From Janthinobacterium agaricidamnosum (GTDB lineage: Bacteria > Pseudomonadota > Gammaproteobacteria > Burkholderiales > Burkholderiaceae_D), in assembly GCF_003667705.1 (NCBI RefSeq), contig NZ_CP033019.1, positions 6,014,001-6,078,000 of the forward strand: 64,000 nt of DNA, written 5' to 3'. The translations under genes and the position numbers were made by a program. The notes under the pieces are model-generated. The model did not search any database. It saw only the letters and a list, made by a program, of their open reading frames with translations, and was not told where the DNA came from. Positions 63,306 through 64,000 of the stretch are shown piece after piece (positions within the stretch are counted from its first letter, which is position 1; the number at the start of each line of letters is the position of its first letter).

Positions 63306-64000
63306 CGTCGGAACATAAAAAAAGCGGCCTGGCCGGCTTGACGCTGGCGGCCGTCGGGATCGTTTACGGCGATATCGGCACCAGCCCGCTGTACACCCTG
63401 AAGACGGTCTTCGACCCGGCCCACGGCCTGGCGCTCTCGCCCGAGAATTTGCTGGGCATCGTTTCGCTGATTTTCTGGGGCCTGACGCTGATCGTCTCGC
63501 TCAAGTACGTGACCCTGGTGCTGCGCGCCGACAACCGCGGCGAGGGCGGCATCATGGCCCTGATGGCGCTGGTGCTGTCGTCCGTCAGCCGCCTGTCGCG
63601 CTGGCATTTTCCGCTGATGGTGATCGGCGTCTTTGGCGCCACCCTGTTCTATGGCGACAGCGTGATCACGCCGGCCATTTCCGTGCTGTCGGCGATCGAA
63701 GGCCTGGAAGTGGCCACGCCCGCCTTCAGTCCCTACGTGGTGCCGCTGACCATCGCCGTGCTGGTGGGCCTGTATTCCGTGCAGTCGCACGGCACGGCCG
63801 GCATCGGCCGCTATTTTGCCCCCGTCATGGTGCTGTGGTTTGCCGCGCTGGCGGGCATGGGCGTGGTCAACATCATCAAGTCGCCCGCCGTCCTGGCCGC
63901 ACTCAATCCCCTGCACGCGGCGACCTTCCTGATGAATAACGGCTTCGTTGCCTTCGTCGCCCTGGGCGCCGTGGTGCTGGCGCTGACGGGTGCCGAGGCG
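63302..64000 (+). CDS. kup: Low-affinity potassium transporter Kup, 3' truncated
   Basis: The frame is open to the window end (233 codons visible of an expected 620 or so). TTG 63302 gives [20 protein letters not shown], then [57 protein letters not shown] and [17 protein letters not shown], the Kup/HAK potassium-proton symporter signature. There is no in-frame ATG nearby; GTG 63269 is the other candidate start. The leader at 63160-63230 holds GC-rich paired segments (GCCGC/GCGGC, CCGC/GCGG) that may form RNA structure. Confidence 0.88.
   Translation, partial: MTSEHKKSGLAGLTLAAVGIVYGDIGTSPLYTLKTVFDPAHGLALSPENLLGIVSLIFWGLTLIVSLKYVTLVLRADNRGEGGIMALMALVLSSVSRLSRWHFPLMVIGVFGATLFYGDSVITPAISVLSAIEGLEVATPAFSPYVVPLTIAVLVGLYSVQSHGTAGIGRYFAPVMVLWFAALAGMGVVNIIKSPAVLAALNPLHAATFLMNNGFVAFVALGAVVLALTGAEA

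Overview
The window is 64 kb of a high-GC (roughly 63-65 percent by eye) betaproteobacterial chromosome. The gene repertoire best fits the Oxalobacteraceae (Janthinobacterium, Duganella or Massilia relatives): PHB-depolymerase-type esterases, a branched-chain amino acid transport cluster flanked by two acyl-CoA ligases and a Crp/Fnr regulator, a Caulobacter-like Weimberg xylose pathway, SlmA next to a pyrimidine 5'-nucleotidase, and EttA. The genus is inferred from family content, not from a marker gene. There is no rRNA, prophage, IS transposase or CRISPR array. One tRNA (Thr, GGT) is present. Both window edges cut a gene: a FAD-dependent oxidoreductase at the left and the Kup potassium transporter at the right.

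Positions 2.0-20.6 kb form a sugar-catabolism island. On the minus strand lie a ChvE-type sugar-binding protein and its GguA/GguB ABC transporter. Across a 375-bp divergent control region carrying two perfect dyads, the plus strand carries xylX-xylB-xylD (oxidative Weimberg xylose degradation), a second ABC transporter xylF-xylG-xylH, the AraC-type activator xylR and a degenerate GalM-like gene. A second operon follows from 16.2 kb: dgoK, an IlvD/Edd-type aldonate dehydratase, an SMP-30 lactonase and a KDPGal-type aldolase, which fits a De Ley-Doudoroff route for galactonate or a similar aldonate. Together the two operons import pentoses or hexoses and oxidise them to 2-oxoglutarate (Weimberg) or to pyruvate plus glyceraldehyde 3-phosphate (De Ley-Doudoroff). 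The lactonase, and the semialdehyde dehydrogenase at 22.2 kb, could supply the two Weimberg steps not encoded in the xyl operon itself.

Positions 20.6-31.8 kb hold housekeeping and stress genes: a CoA-binding protein, PPK2, a succinate-semialdehyde-type dehydrogenase, a secreted PHB-depolymerase-like esterase, a periplasmic glutathione peroxidase, DUF1428, fused PabB-PabC, SlmA, a HAD nucleotidase, TraB/GumN, tRNA-Thr, ArgB and a small CWC protein. Positions 31.9-36.1 kb encode a large hybrid histidine kinase and an HD-GYP response regulator, a likely phosphorelay to c-di-GMP hydrolysis. Positions 36.1-41.1 kb contain a second PHB-type esterase with its CopG-like regulator, DUF1289, a metallo-hydrolase, a nitronate monooxygenase and a hypoxanthine phosphoribosyltransferase. 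Positions 41.1-50.5 kb are the liv cluster. Positions 50.5-64 kb contain DUF4132, an M24 aminopeptidase, MgtC, DUF924, DUF2520, a diguanylate cyclase, a Moco-fold protein, an outer-membrane barrel, EttA, RarD and Kup.

The non-coding DNA carries three kinds of structured element. There are eight copies of a GTAG-headed REP palindrome, six of them in three inward-facing pairs. There is a 160-bp nested foldback element whose end supplies the last codons of the aldolase gene. There is also an 81-bp symmetric element between traB and tRNA-Thr. No wholly new defence or mobile system is visible. The most unusual material is regulatory and repeat structure around the sugar operons and the CopG gene.
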